Positions 44,709 through 52,546 of a stretch of DNA of 64,000 nt are shown here, piece by piece. The stretch's first letter is position 1, and each line of letters starts with the position of its first letter. Origin of the DNA: Moheibacter sediminis (GTDB taxonomy: Bacteria; Bacteroidota; Bacteroidia; Flavobacteriales; Weeksellaceae); contig NZ_FWXS01000003.1 of the NCBI RefSeq assembly GCF_900176425.1, positions 274,866 to 338,865 on the forward strand, given 5' to 3'. Below the pieces are notes generated by a model that was not told the origin of the DNA, made no database searches, and worked only from the letters and a program-made list of their open reading frames with translations. The position numbers and the translations under genes were made by a program.

Positions 44709-44734
44709 TTCCTCATTTCGTTCGGAATGACAAA
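44709..44734. repeat. Degenerate dispersed repeat half-copy
   Basis: TTCCTCATTTCGTTCGGAATGACAAA reads as the reverse-complement end of the GTCATTTCGA-type repeat (ending GGAATGACA). It lies between rsmD and the convergent endonuclease gene. Confidence 0.45.
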
Positions 44735-44787
44735 GGGATTTCATTTCCTTTTGAACTTATCACGACTTAGTGAAGAATATTTTATTA

Positions 44788-45849
44788 TTAGTTTTTTGCT
44801 TCTTCAATGATTTCTTTCACTTCTTCGTGATCTTCAGAACTTGCTTCTAATTCTTTTTCCTTATCCTCGTCTTTTATGGAAAGCGAAACACTGATTGGAA
44901 AATGGTCAGAACCAACACCTTGCTCTACCCTTAAATCCAACAATCTGAAATGACTGCTCACAAAAAAGTGATCAAGCGGCCAGCGAAAAAGTGCATATTT
45001 CGCATGGAAAGTGCTGTACATTCCGCGTCCGATTCGAGGATCAAGCATGCCGCTGATTCTCAAAAACAAGCGTGTGGTATGGCTCCAGGCGACATCGTTC
45101 AAATCTCCGAAAACGATTGACGGTCCTTCATATTCTTTTGACTTTTTCCCCATGATGAGTATTTCCGCATCTCGGTCAGTGCTTTCCGGATTTTCCTGTG
45201 GAACGGGCGGCGTTGGATGAATTCCGTACAATCTCACCATTTTTCCGTTTGCATTTATATCTACAATGATGGATGGGATTTCATCATCGATTAAATAATT
45301 GATTTCTTGTTTTTCAATTGGAAATTTGGAATAAAAGAGCAATCCGTAGGTGTTTTCTTTGGGAATTTCTATGAAATAAGGATATTTTTCTTTTACACTT
45401 TGAACTGAATCTTTCCAATCCTGATTGGTTTCTAAGAGAAAAACTACATCCGGATTAGACTTGAAAATACATTGAAGCGTTTGTGTATAACGATCATTGT
45501 GTTGGTAAACATTGATGGTAAGGAGTTTTATTTTGTGTGAAGGACTTTTGGAAGGATCCAATTCAACCATTTTTTTTGAAAAAATACTGTAAGGAAAAAC
45601 AATCCAGCCTATATAAATCAAGGATACGAAAAGTAAAATGAGGCAGATGAGATTGACCACATTCTCAAAATCAATCAACATAAATGAAATTACAATTGCC
45701 AATAGAACAAGTCCGAACATCTGAAATCTTGGGTAATCCCAAATTCTGATGTACCATTTTGGAGATTTGATTAGTGGAAGAAAGGTTAGTAGGATTAATA
45801 ATCCCGTGACTGAGTAAAATAAGGGTTCGATAAAGCGATTTTTAGAAAG
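44788..45849 (-). CDS. Endonuclease/exonuclease/phosphatase family protein, start codon unclear
   Basis: A membrane-anchored EEP-family protein. Two or three N-terminal membrane helices precede the EEP domain, with LLTINVYQHNDRYTQ, FLLETNQDW, GIHPTPPVPQENPES, FGDLNDVAWS and the closing GSDHFPI active-site motif. The first ATG is at 45720 (310 residues), but the open frame continues upstream to 45849 with family-like sequence (LLILLTFLPLIKS, then KWYIRIWDYPRFQM), ending at TGA 45852-45850. No ATG, GTG or TTG exists in that extension. I list the whole open frame; the real start is either a rare codon such as ATC/CTT or has been lost by a frameshift. Substrate unknown. Confidence 0.75.
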   Translation of the reverse strand, partial: LSKNRFIEPLFYSVTGLLILLTFLPLIKSPKWYIRIWDYPRFQMFGLVLLAIVISFMLIDFENVVNLICLILLFVSLIYIGWIVFPYSIFSKKMVELDPSKSPSHKIKLLTINVYQHNDRYTQTLQCIFKSNPDVVFLLETNQDWKDSVQSVKEKYPYFIEIPKENTYGLLFYSKFPIEKQEINYLIDDEIPSIIVDINANGKMVRLYGIHPTPPVPQENPESTDRDAEILIMGKKSKEYEGPSIVFGDLNDVAWSHTTRLFLRISGMLDPRIGRGMYSTFHAKYALFRWPLDHFFVSSHFRLLDLRVEQGVGSDHFPISVSLSIKDEDKEKELEASSEDHEEVKEIIEEAKN

Positions 45850-45874
45850 TCATAAAATTAGTGAATTAACTCCA

Positions 45875-45901
45875 TAAAAAAAGCATCCCGTTGAGGATGC
45901 T
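45875..45901 (-). terminator. Terminator of the RlpA gene
   Basis: Arms AGCATCC and GGATGCT with a six-base loop; on the minus strand the stem is followed by seven T. It separates rlpA from the endonuclease gene, which must therefore have its own promoter. Confidence 0.85.
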
Positions 45902-45927
45902 CTAAACAATTCTTGATAATTTTATCA

Positions 45928-46299
45928 TTAATTAACCACTTCGTAATCTATGGGCATTACCCCTTTGTCGATATTTCCTATTTCAGAAAATGCGGCTTTG
46001 CTTAAGTCGAATTGACGAGACTTTACAAAAGGTCCTCTGTCATTTACTTCAACTACTACAGATTTACCGTTATTGGCGTTGGTTATTTTAACTTTTGTTC
46101 CGAAAGGAAGTGTTTTGTGTGCGGCAGTCATGTCGTGCATGTCATAAGTTTCTCCGCTTGCTGTTTTTTTACCATGAAATTTATCGCCGTAAAAAGAAGC
46201 TTTTCCGCTTCCTGATAACCAAGTTGCACCGTTATATAAACCTGCTCCTCCTAAACCGATAAATCCAATAAGCAATAAAAAAGTTAATACTGATTTCAT
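45928..46299 (-). CDS. RlpA-like septal ring lytic transglycosylase family protein
   Basis: A 123-residue protein with an N-terminal signal/membrane segment (1 to about 22) and a double-psi beta-barrel RlpA domain (about 32-120). Visible are ASFYGDKFHGKKTASGETYDM, AHKTLPFGTKVKITN, and the catalytic VEVNDRGPFVKSRQFDLS with the Asp-Arg pair. It lacks a SPOR domain. RlpA cleaves glycan strands lacking stem peptides; whether this short form is active is inferred only. The ATG at 46299 (MKSVLTF) is preferred over an upstream frame that begins before the promoter. Confidence 0.9.
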   Translation of the reverse strand: MKSVLTFLLLIGFIGLGGAGLYNGATWLSGSGKASFYGDKFHGKKTASGETYDMHDMTAAHKTLPFGTKVKITNANNGKSVVVEVNDRGPFVKSRQFDLSKAAFSEIGNIDKGVMPIDYEVVN

Positions 46300-46324
46300 C
46301 TTCTTTTTATTTTTGATTGCGAGG

Positions 46325-46332
46325 CAAAGGTA
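46325..46332 (-). promoter_or_regulatory. Putative -7 box for rlpA
   Basis: Minus-strand TACCTTTG matches TAnnTTTG, 25 bases before the ATG at 46299. It lies inside the longer alternative frame, supporting the shorter start. Confidence 0.55.
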
Positions 46333-46503
46333 AGGTCGAATCAAATTTAAATTTCACGTTATCAATTCAAGGAGCTATTTTGAGAGGAAAACCACCCCGA
46401 AACGCTTTGTCAAAAACAGTTTCGAGAATCGGTTAATTTTTTGTTAAAAATATTGAAAATGTTAATTTTTTTAAGAACTTGAATTTAAAATTAGTATTTG
46501 AAA

Positions 46504-46540
46504 CAAAAAACACCTTCATTTTTTTAGGATGAAAGTGTTT
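46504..46540 (-). terminator. Terminator of yqeY
   Basis: Arms AAACAC-C-TTCAT and ATGAA-A-GTGTTT around a loop; on the minus strand it ends in a T-run. The rest of the gap 46345-46590 shows no gene. Confidence 0.75.
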
Positions 46541-46590
46541 GGTTTTTAGTGTTTTATAAATTTCAGGTAAACTATATGTTCAAAATAATA

Positions 46591-47037
46591 TTAACCTAAC
46601 AATTTTTTTACAGTTTCAGCGACTAATTTTCCTTCGGCTTTACCTGCTAATTGAGCAGAAGCAGCGCCCATCACTTTGCCCATATCCTTGGCAGATGTTG
46701 CGCCGGTTTCGGCGATGATTTCTTTGATTTTAGCTTCTAATTCTTCTGATGAAAGTTGCTGTGGCAAAAATCCTTGAATGACTTCGGCTTGCGCCAATTC
46801 TTTTTCAGCCAATTCATTTCTGCTGTTGGCAGTGAATTGTTCGGCAGCTTCTTTTCTTTGTTTGATAAGCTTCTGCAATAATGCGATTTCCTGCGATTCG
46901 GAAACAGAGCCGTCTCCACCTGACGTTTTCAATAATAGTATTTCTGATTTCATGGCACGAAGCGCTTCCAAAGCAATTGTATTTTTGCTTTTCATTGCAT
47001 CTTTCATTTGGTCCATTATTTTCGTTTCTAAGCTCAT
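46591..47037 (-). CDS. GatB/YqeY domain protein
   Basis: A 148-residue YqeY protein, homologous to the C-terminal tRNA-interacting domain of GatB. It has the typical LEALRAMKSEI and IQGFLPQQLSSEEL segments and the closing GKVMGAASAQLAGKAEGKLV. The function is uncertain; a tRNA or amidotransferase link is from homology. In many Bacteroidota yqeY follows ftsZ, but not here. The DUF3857 gene lies 30 bases upstream. Confidence 0.93.
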   Translation of the reverse strand: MSLETKIMDQMKDAMKSKNTIALEALRAMKSEILLLKTSGGDGSVSESQEIALLQKLIKQRKEAAEQFTANSRNELAEKELAQAEVIQGFLPQQLSSEELEAKIKEIIAETGATSAKDMGKVMGAASAQLAGKAEGKLVAETVKKLLG

Positions 47038-47067
47038 TTTTTGATTTTTTTGAATTACAAAAATAGA

Positions 47068-48891
47068 TTATTTATTCTTTTTAATAATTGCCGTTTTATG
47101 AATGTGTAAATCTATTTTACTGAACAAATCTATATAGTCTTTAACTTCATTTTTATTGAAATAGCTTTTATTGATTAAAAACTGCCAAGTTAACGTTGCT
47201 TCTTTGTCAGTAACAATCACATTTTGATTATATATGAATTGATCTTCAAGTCCTTTTATTTCATAATTAAAGTCTTGTGCGATAAGCTGATAATTTTCCG
47301 GGATTTTAATTTTAAGTTGAATGATATTGTGAAAAGGGAAATTAATTTCAATGGGATAAATTCTATTTTCTTCAGCTTTTAATTCTTTTATAAGTTTTAG
47401 GAATGGATTTTCGAATGTATAAAAATCTGAATTATTGTCAGATTCATAAACTTTGTTTTTTATTTTCCATTCTTCTAAAGTATCAATTTTACCCTCAAAC
47501 TTTAAATTTCCTAAATTTATAAAATAGGAATCAATGAAGTCGGCATTGAAATAGCCATTGTATTGATTTTTAATTTTTAGTTCAATTTTTTCAGGTTTAA
47601 TTTCAAACATCTGACGTGATATAAACTCTGAGACAGTAGGATTTATCTGTATAAACATATCAGCACTTGTGTTTAATTTCGCAGTTATAACATTGAAATG
47701 TTTTAAGTCAAGAAATTTAACATTGGTAGGATCAGAATTTGCGGCATCAATAAGATATTGCTGTCCATTTAGGGTTACAACATTTATAAGATTTTGAATT
47801 TTTGAAAAGGAAGGATAGGCTGTAATTAATCTTCCATTATTTCTATTGCTGTTTATGACAAGTTCATTCTCAATGTTTTTTGCATTAAGAATTCCATTTA
47901 GTAAGACATTTAAATCTGCTGTAGTGCCCGATTTACTTCTAAATAAATTTTCTTTAAGATTTTCCGGTATAACTGAATAATATTCATTCCATTTATACTT
48001 ATCTTGTATGTACTGAATACAATTTGATAAAGTTTCTAACTCATTTTTTCCATTTTTAATATTACCGGCAATTTCTTTAAAGTCAACACTTTTTGTGCTT
48101 TTTTGAACATCTTTATTGACTAAGGATTTGAATCCTTTCCAATTGTTTGCAGAGTAATAAGTTCCATGATTTAGGCGAGCAGACGTATATTGAAGAGAAA
48201 TCCTATCCCTATAGTCTTCTACATTATAAATCATTGTATAGGTGTTTATGCTGGGGATATTTTGTAACTCCCATTCCTTCCTGCCTTTTTTACCTTTGTA
48301 TTTTTTAGCGAGATTTTCTCCGGATAAAATTATTTTGTATTCTGCATAGCCCGTATTTTTTAGGTTCAATTTTGATAATAGAGTTGGATAGTTATTTTGG
48401 AATCTCCATGGGCTGCTGTAAAGATTGTAAGGTTTTTTGATTTTGATTTTATATTCAATTATAGATCCTACAGATACGTTAGGAAATGCAACCGACAATT
48501 CTTCTGTTTCATTATCAACTTTTGTAATGAAAATGTCTTTTTTCTGTATTTCTGATATTATTTCTTTACCATCTACAATATTAATAGTTTGTCCTTTTTC
48601 AAAAATCACCTTATTATATGCATTATCACTTGGGTAAGTCCATTTTTTTTGAGCTGCATCATATCCACCAACAGAAAGAATTTTTATACGTGAATGCTCT
48701 TCCAGTTCATATCCATTATTTGTTACAGTGAGAATAGCTTGTTCGTTTAGGATGACAGCTTCTGCATCAGGTTCAAATGAAACAGATTTTAATCCTAATT
48801 CATCTTGAGAGAAAATTCCCCATTTTAATTTGTCTTGGGAATAAGTAAATTGATGGATGAAAACAACAGCTAAAATTGAAACTAATTTCAT
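47068..48891 (-). CDS. DUF3857 and transglutaminase-like domain protein
   Basis: A 607-residue secreted or periplasmic protein: signal peptide (1-18, HQFTYSQ), DUF3857 domain (about 45-220, with ILTVTNNGYELEEHSRIKIL and SVGSIIEYKIKIKKPY), then a transglutaminase-like region (about 280-400, with NCIQYIQDKYKWNEYYS and KSGTTADLNVLLNGIL; the usual Cys of the catalytic triad is replaced by Thr-Thr in SGTTADLN). The later Asp of INVVTLNGQQYLIDAAN is kept. The missing Cys suggests a non-enzymatic binding domain. A DUF3858-like C-terminus follows. Confidence 0.9.
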   Translation of the reverse strand: MKLVSILAVVFIHQFTYSQDKLKWGIFSQDELGLKSVSFEPDAEAVILNEQAILTVTNNGYELEEHSRIKILSVGGYDAAQKKWTYPSDNAYNKVIFEKGQTINIVDGKEIISEIQKKDIFITKVDNETEELSVAFPNVSVGSIIEYKIKIKKPYNLYSSPWRFQNNYPTLLSKLNLKNTGYAEYKIILSGENLAKKYKGKKGRKEWELQNIPSINTYTMIYNVEDYRDRISLQYTSARLNHGTYYSANNWKGFKSLVNKDVQKSTKSVDFKEIAGNIKNGKNELETLSNCIQYIQDKYKWNEYYSVIPENLKENLFRSKSGTTADLNVLLNGILNAKNIENELVINSNRNNGRLITAYPSFSKIQNLINVVTLNGQQYLIDAANSDPTNVKFLDLKHFNVITAKLNTSADMFIQINPTVSEFISRQMFEIKPEKIELKIKNQYNGYFNADFIDSYFINLGNLKFEGKIDTLEEWKIKNKVYESDNNSDFYTFENPFLKLIKELKAEENRIYPIEINFPFHNIIQLKIKIPENYQLIAQDFNYEIKGLEDQFIYNQNVIVTDKEATLTWQFLINKSYFNKNEVKDYIDLFSKIDLHIHKTAIIKKNK

Positions 48892-48997
48892 ACAATAAGG
48901 TTAATTCTGTAAATATATAAATAGATGTCAAATCCTAAATCTAATCCAATAATAAAATGAGTAATAGATTCTTATTATTCAAACTCAAAAAAATACA

Positions 48998-49005
48998 TAC
49001 CTTTG
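48998..49005 (+). promoter_or_regulatory. Putative -7 box for tig
   Basis: TACCTTTG matches TAnnTTTG, 22 bases before the tig ATG. No TTG at the expected -33 distance. Confidence 0.55.
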
Positions 49006-49027
49006 CAGACCAAAATTTTTTAGAAAA

Positions 49028-50377
49028 ATGAACATTACCCGCAACAGCATTGATGACTTAAATGCAGTGCTTACAATAAGCATAGAAAAAGAAGACTACA
49101 AAGAAAAAGTAGAAAAGGCGTTAGAGAATTATCGTAAAACTGCAACTATAAAAGGATTCAGAAAAGGGCAGGTGCCGATGAGTTTCGTGAGAAAACAATT
49201 TGAAAAGAACATGATTTTCGAAGAGGTGAATCAATTGTTGCAAAACGGAATCAACGATTACATCCAAAAAGAACAAATTTCAATTTTAGGAAATCCACTT
49301 CCAAAACAGCAAGACAGTATCGATTGGGATGCCGATCAGTTGGTTTTTGAATTTGAATTGGGAATGGCACCTGAATTTGATATTGATTTGTCAAAAATTG
49401 CAACGACAGGATACAAAGTCAATGTAACGGAAGAAGAAGTTCAGAAATATGTGGACAATTTTTCACAGCGTTTTGGGACTTTGAGACCATTGGATACAGT
49501 AGAAGAAGGTTCAAATATCAAAGTTGAATTGAAAGCTGGTGATGTAGAAAAGGAAACCTTCCTTTTTTCAGATGAATTGGCAAACCAGAAAAAATTCATC
49601 GGTAAAAAAGTAGGTGATGTCATTAAAGCGAAATCTAAAGATTTGTACGAAGACAATACAAACTTGGAACAAATATTAGAAAAATCTGCTGAGGAATTGG
49701 CTGATTTTGATGGAGAGATTTTATTGACAATTAAAGAAATTACCAAAACAGAAAAAGCAGAAATGAACCAAGAGCTTTTTGATAAAGTTTATGGTGAAGG
49801 AATTGTAACGACTGAAGAAGATTTCCGTCAGAAAATCAAAGAAGAATCTGAAAAAATGTACGTTCGCGAAACGGATAAACAATTGATGAATGATGTAGTG
49901 GAAGAATTAATCAAAGACACTAAGTTTGATTTACCAAATGACTTTTTGGCGCGTTGGTTAGACTTTTCAAATGAAAAAATTGAAAGCGTAGAACAAGCAG
50001 CGGAAGAAGTTAAAAAGATGGAAGAAAGTCTTCGTTACCAGTTGATTGAAGCGAAAATCGCACAGGTTTATGACTTGAAAGTTACACACGAAGACGTTCA
50101 GGATACAACTAAAAAGATCATCAAAGAACAGTTTGCAATGTATGGTCAAAGCAACATTCCTGACGAAGATTTGGATAACATCGTTCAAAGTTCATTAGGG
50201 AATCAGCAGGAATACCAGCGCATCGCGGATCAGGTTTTTGCTGACAAAATGTTGAACGTTTTTAAGGACAATGTGTCAGTAAAAGAAAAAGGTATTACAT
50301 TTGATGAGTTCATCGAGGTGGTTACAGAAAAAGCGAAAAAACACAACCATTCGCACGACCACGATCATGAACATTAA
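49028..50377 (+). CDS. tig: Trigger factor, ribosome-associated chaperone
   Basis: A chaperone that binds nascent chains at the ribosome exit. The 449 residues show the N-terminal ribosome-binding domain (1-145) with the signature FRKGQVPMSFVRKQF (the FRKGxxP tail), a middle domain that in this phylum is a degenerate PPIase-like fold (about 150-240), and the C-terminal substrate-binding helical region. The tail ends in a His/Asp cluster (KKHNHSHDHDHEH), common in flavobacterial Tig and possibly metal-binding. It heads the tig-clpP operon. Confidence 0.96.
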   Translation: MNITRNSIDDLNAVLTISIEKEDYKEKVEKALENYRKTATIKGFRKGQVPMSFVRKQFEKNMIFEEVNQLLQNGINDYIQKEQISILGNPLPKQQDSIDWDADQLVFEFELGMAPEFDIDLSKIATTGYKVNVTEEEVQKYVDNFSQRFGTLRPLDTVEEGSNIKVELKAGDVEKETFLFSDELANQKKFIGKKVGDVIKAKSKDLYEDNTNLEQILEKSAEELADFDGEILLTIKEITKTEKAEMNQELFDKVYGEGIVTTEEDFRQKIKEESEKMYVRETDKQLMNDVVEELIKDTKFDLPNDFLARWLDFSNEKIESVEQAAEEVKKMEESLRYQLIEAKIAQVYDLKVTHEDVQDTTKKIIKEQFAMYGQSNIPDEDLDNIVQSSLGNQQEYQRIADQVFADKMLNVFKDNVSVKEKGITFDEFIEVVTEKAKKHNHSHDHDHEH

Positions 50378-50390
50378 TTAAATCAAATTT

Positions 50391-51053
50391 ATGAACCACG
50401 GAGAAGAATTTAAAAAATATGCAGTAAAACATGAAGGCATTAGCAGCCTTAATGTTGATAGTTATGTGCAAAACATGACACCCTACATCGTTGAGGAACG
50501 TAAGCTGAATGTAGCTCAGATGGACGTTTTTTCTCGATTGATGATGGACAGAATCATCTTTATGGGGACAGGTGTAAATGACGAAATTGCCAATATCATC
50601 CAAGCACAGTTGTTGTTTTTGGAAAGTGTTGACGCTTCAAAAGATATCCAAATTTACATCAATTCACCAGGAGGTAGTGTTTATGCCGGATTGGGGATTT
50701 ACGATACAATGCAGTTGGTAAAACCTGAAGTAGCAACGATCTGTACAGGAATGGCGGCTTCTATGGGCGCAGTTTTGCTGTGTGCAGGTGCTCCGGGCAA
50801 ACGTTCTGCTTTGAAGCATTCAAGGGTGATGATCCACCAACCTTCTGGCGGTTTCCAAGGTGTTTCGACTGATATGGAGATTAATTTAAAAGAAATTTTA
50901 AAATTAAAAGAAGAATTGTATCAAATCATTTCGAGTCATTCAGGGCAATCTTATGATAAAGTTTACAAGGATTCCGAACGTGACTATTGGATGACTTCAA
51001 GCGAAGCAAAAGAATACGGAATGGTGGACGAAGTTTTGTTGCCAAGAGCGTAA
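50391..51053 (+). CDS. clpP: ATP-dependent Clp protease proteolytic subunit
   Basis: A serine protease forming the ClpP tetradecamer. The 220 residues carry the full triad: Ser124 in GMAASMGAVLL, His149 in RVMIHQPSGG, and Asp198 in SERDYWM. The N-terminus (about 25 residues) is longer than the E. coli mature enzyme and contains no signal. It starts 13 bases after tig. ClpX, the unfoldase partner, lies about 1.5 kb downstream, separated by two membrane-protein genes. Confidence 0.98.
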   Translation: MNHGEEFKKYAVKHEGISSLNVDSYVQNMTPYIVEERKLNVAQMDVFSRLMMDRIIFMGTGVNDEIANIIQAQLLFLESVDASKDIQIYINSPGGSVYAGLGIYDTMQLVKPEVATICTGMAASMGAVLLCAGAPGKRSALKHSRVMIHQPSGGFQGVSTDMEINLKEILKLKEELYQIISSHSGQSYDKVYKDSERDYWMTSSEAKEYGMVDEVLLPRA

Positions 51054-51065
51054 AATAATTTATAA

Positions 51066-51683
51066 ATGAAACCGAAAGGGCTACTTTTCACACTTTTTAT
51101 CCTTTATTGGGTGACGGTGTTTGGAGTAGCCCTTTTTTCTGGGGAATACCGAAATGAATTCCGAAAGACTTCTCTAAGTTGTTTTATGCCATTTGGTTAC
51201 AGCATGTTTACGCCAATGACTAAAACAAATTTTGATGTTTCATATGAATTTTTCAAAAATGGCAATTCAGTTAAAACCATTTCTCTTCAGAAATATTTAG
51301 ATTCAGAATTTGAAAAAGGTTTACTTCAAAATAAAACTTCGACCAATAAATCAAGACATTATTTCGAACAAATTTATCAGCTCGATTTGGTTTTTCAGAA
51401 AAATCAATACGCCAAAGTCTATGGTTCTTTGAACGAAAATTTTGAGGATGTAATTAATAAGGATGAAAAATTAAAATCCATTACCCAAAACATTCGAATT
51501 TTTTCAAAATTATACAAAGAAGAAAATCCGTCTTTAGAAGCTGACAGCGTTTTCATTTCTGTTTTTCGGAAACCGATGATTTTGCCTTTTAATCCAAATT
51601 ACAAAGGTGATTATACTTATATTTTAGGTGATATGGTTTTTTATAAAACGAATTATGCTTTTCCAAATTCACAAAATCCATGA
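51066..51683 (+). CDS. Membrane-anchored protein paired with the HTTM-like gene
   Basis: A 205-residue protein with one N-terminal membrane helix (about 6-24, LLFTLFILYWVTVFGVALF) and an extracytoplasmic domain rich in aromatic residues. No motif is recognised. It lies 12 bases after clpP and overlaps the following HTTM-like gene by four bases (ATGA), so the two are translationally coupled and probably work together. Its position inside the clpP-clpX pair is unusual. Confidence 0.75.
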   Translation: MKPKGLLFTLFILYWVTVFGVALFSGEYRNEFRKTSLSCFMPFGYSMFTPMTKTNFDVSYEFFKNGNSVKTISLQKYLDSEFEKGLLQNKTSTNKSRHYFEQIYQLDLVFQKNQYAKVYGSLNENFEDVINKDEKLKSITQNIRIFSKLYKEENPSLEADSVFISVFRKPMILPFNPNYKGDYTYILGDMVFYKTNYAFPNSQNP

Positions 51684-52525
51684 TGAAAGAATTCTGGAAT
51701 GAACCACGAACGATTTATCCGTCGATATTCAGAATATTGATTGGATTGGTTTTGTTGGTGGATTTGATTTTCACATTTTCATCGGGGAAATTTTTGTTCA
51801 ATTCTGAATTGACAAACTATCCCGAAGCTGGAAATTTCATTTCATTTATAAGGACTCATTACGTTCCGTTTTTTATCAGTTACGGATTGGTTTTGGTTTT
51901 ATTCATTTTGGGAATTGGTAAAAACATTACCTCTTTTTTGGTTTTCATTTTTCATTTTATCATGCTTTTAATTTCTCCTTATATTTTGAATTGGGGAGAT
52001 ACAATACTGAAATTCATGTTGTTGTATTTTATTTTTTCGGATAGTTTTAAATTTTATTCCGTTCAAAAAAGTAAAATTCATAAAAATAGCATTTGGAATT
52101 ACATTTCAAAACTGGCAGTTTGGTCGGTTATTCTGCATTTGTTTTTGATTTATCTGAGTAATGGATTTTACAAATCGATGGATGCTGATTGGCAAAATGG
52201 ATTTGCACCATTTTATAGTTTTTCACAATTTTCGGGGTTTGAAGATTCAGTTTTTTATCCCATCATTTCAAATGGAAATTTTTCTAAAATAATTTCCTTC
52301 TTAATTATAGCGCAGCAATTGACATTTATTCCATTGATTATTTGGAAGAAAACAAGATACGTCACCATTTTTTTAGGAATCATGGTTCATTTAATTATGT
52401 TTTACCAATTTGGTTTGTGGAAATTTGAAACCATCATTATATTGTCGTACGGATTTTTATTAAATGATAAGGAATGGCTGAAAATCATTCCACAAAAACT
52501 GAAGAAAGAATTCGTTAAATCTTAG
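51680..52525 (+). CDS. HTTM-like multipass membrane protein
   Basis: A 281-residue protein with about seven hydrophobic segments. The N-terminus with an Arg/Ile-rich first helix (EPRTIYPSIFRILIGLVLL), ILNWGDTILKFMLLYFIFSD, and YLSNGFYKSMDADWQNG near residue 170 fit the HTTM (vitamin K-dependent carboxylase-like membrane) superfamily that also includes SdpB. The catalytic part of vitamin K carboxylases is absent. Function unknown. It overlaps the preceding gene by four bases, and the clpX promoter box begins at its stop codon. Confidence 0.75.
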   Translation: MMKEFWNEPRTIYPSIFRILIGLVLLVDLIFTFSSGKFLFNSELTNYPEAGNFISFIRTHYVPFFISYGLVLVLFILGIGKNITSFLVFIFHFIMLLISPYILNWGDTILKFMLLYFIFSDSFKFYSVQKSKIHKNSIWNYISKLAVWSVILHLFLIYLSNGFYKSMDADWQNGFAPFYSFSQFSGFEDSVFYPIISNGNFSKIISFLIIAQQLTFIPLIIWKKTRYVTIFLGIMVHLIMFYQFGLWKFETIIILSYGFLLNDKEWLKIIPQKLKKEFVKS

Positions 52526-52533
52526 TAACTTTG
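52526..52533 (+). promoter_or_regulatory. Putative internal promoter for clpX
   Basis: TAACTTTG matches TAnnTTTG and directly follows the HTTM stop codon, 13 bases before the clpX ATG. It may allow clpX expression independent of tig-clpP. Confidence 0.5.
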
Positions 52534-52546
52534 CACCCGTTTTTAA

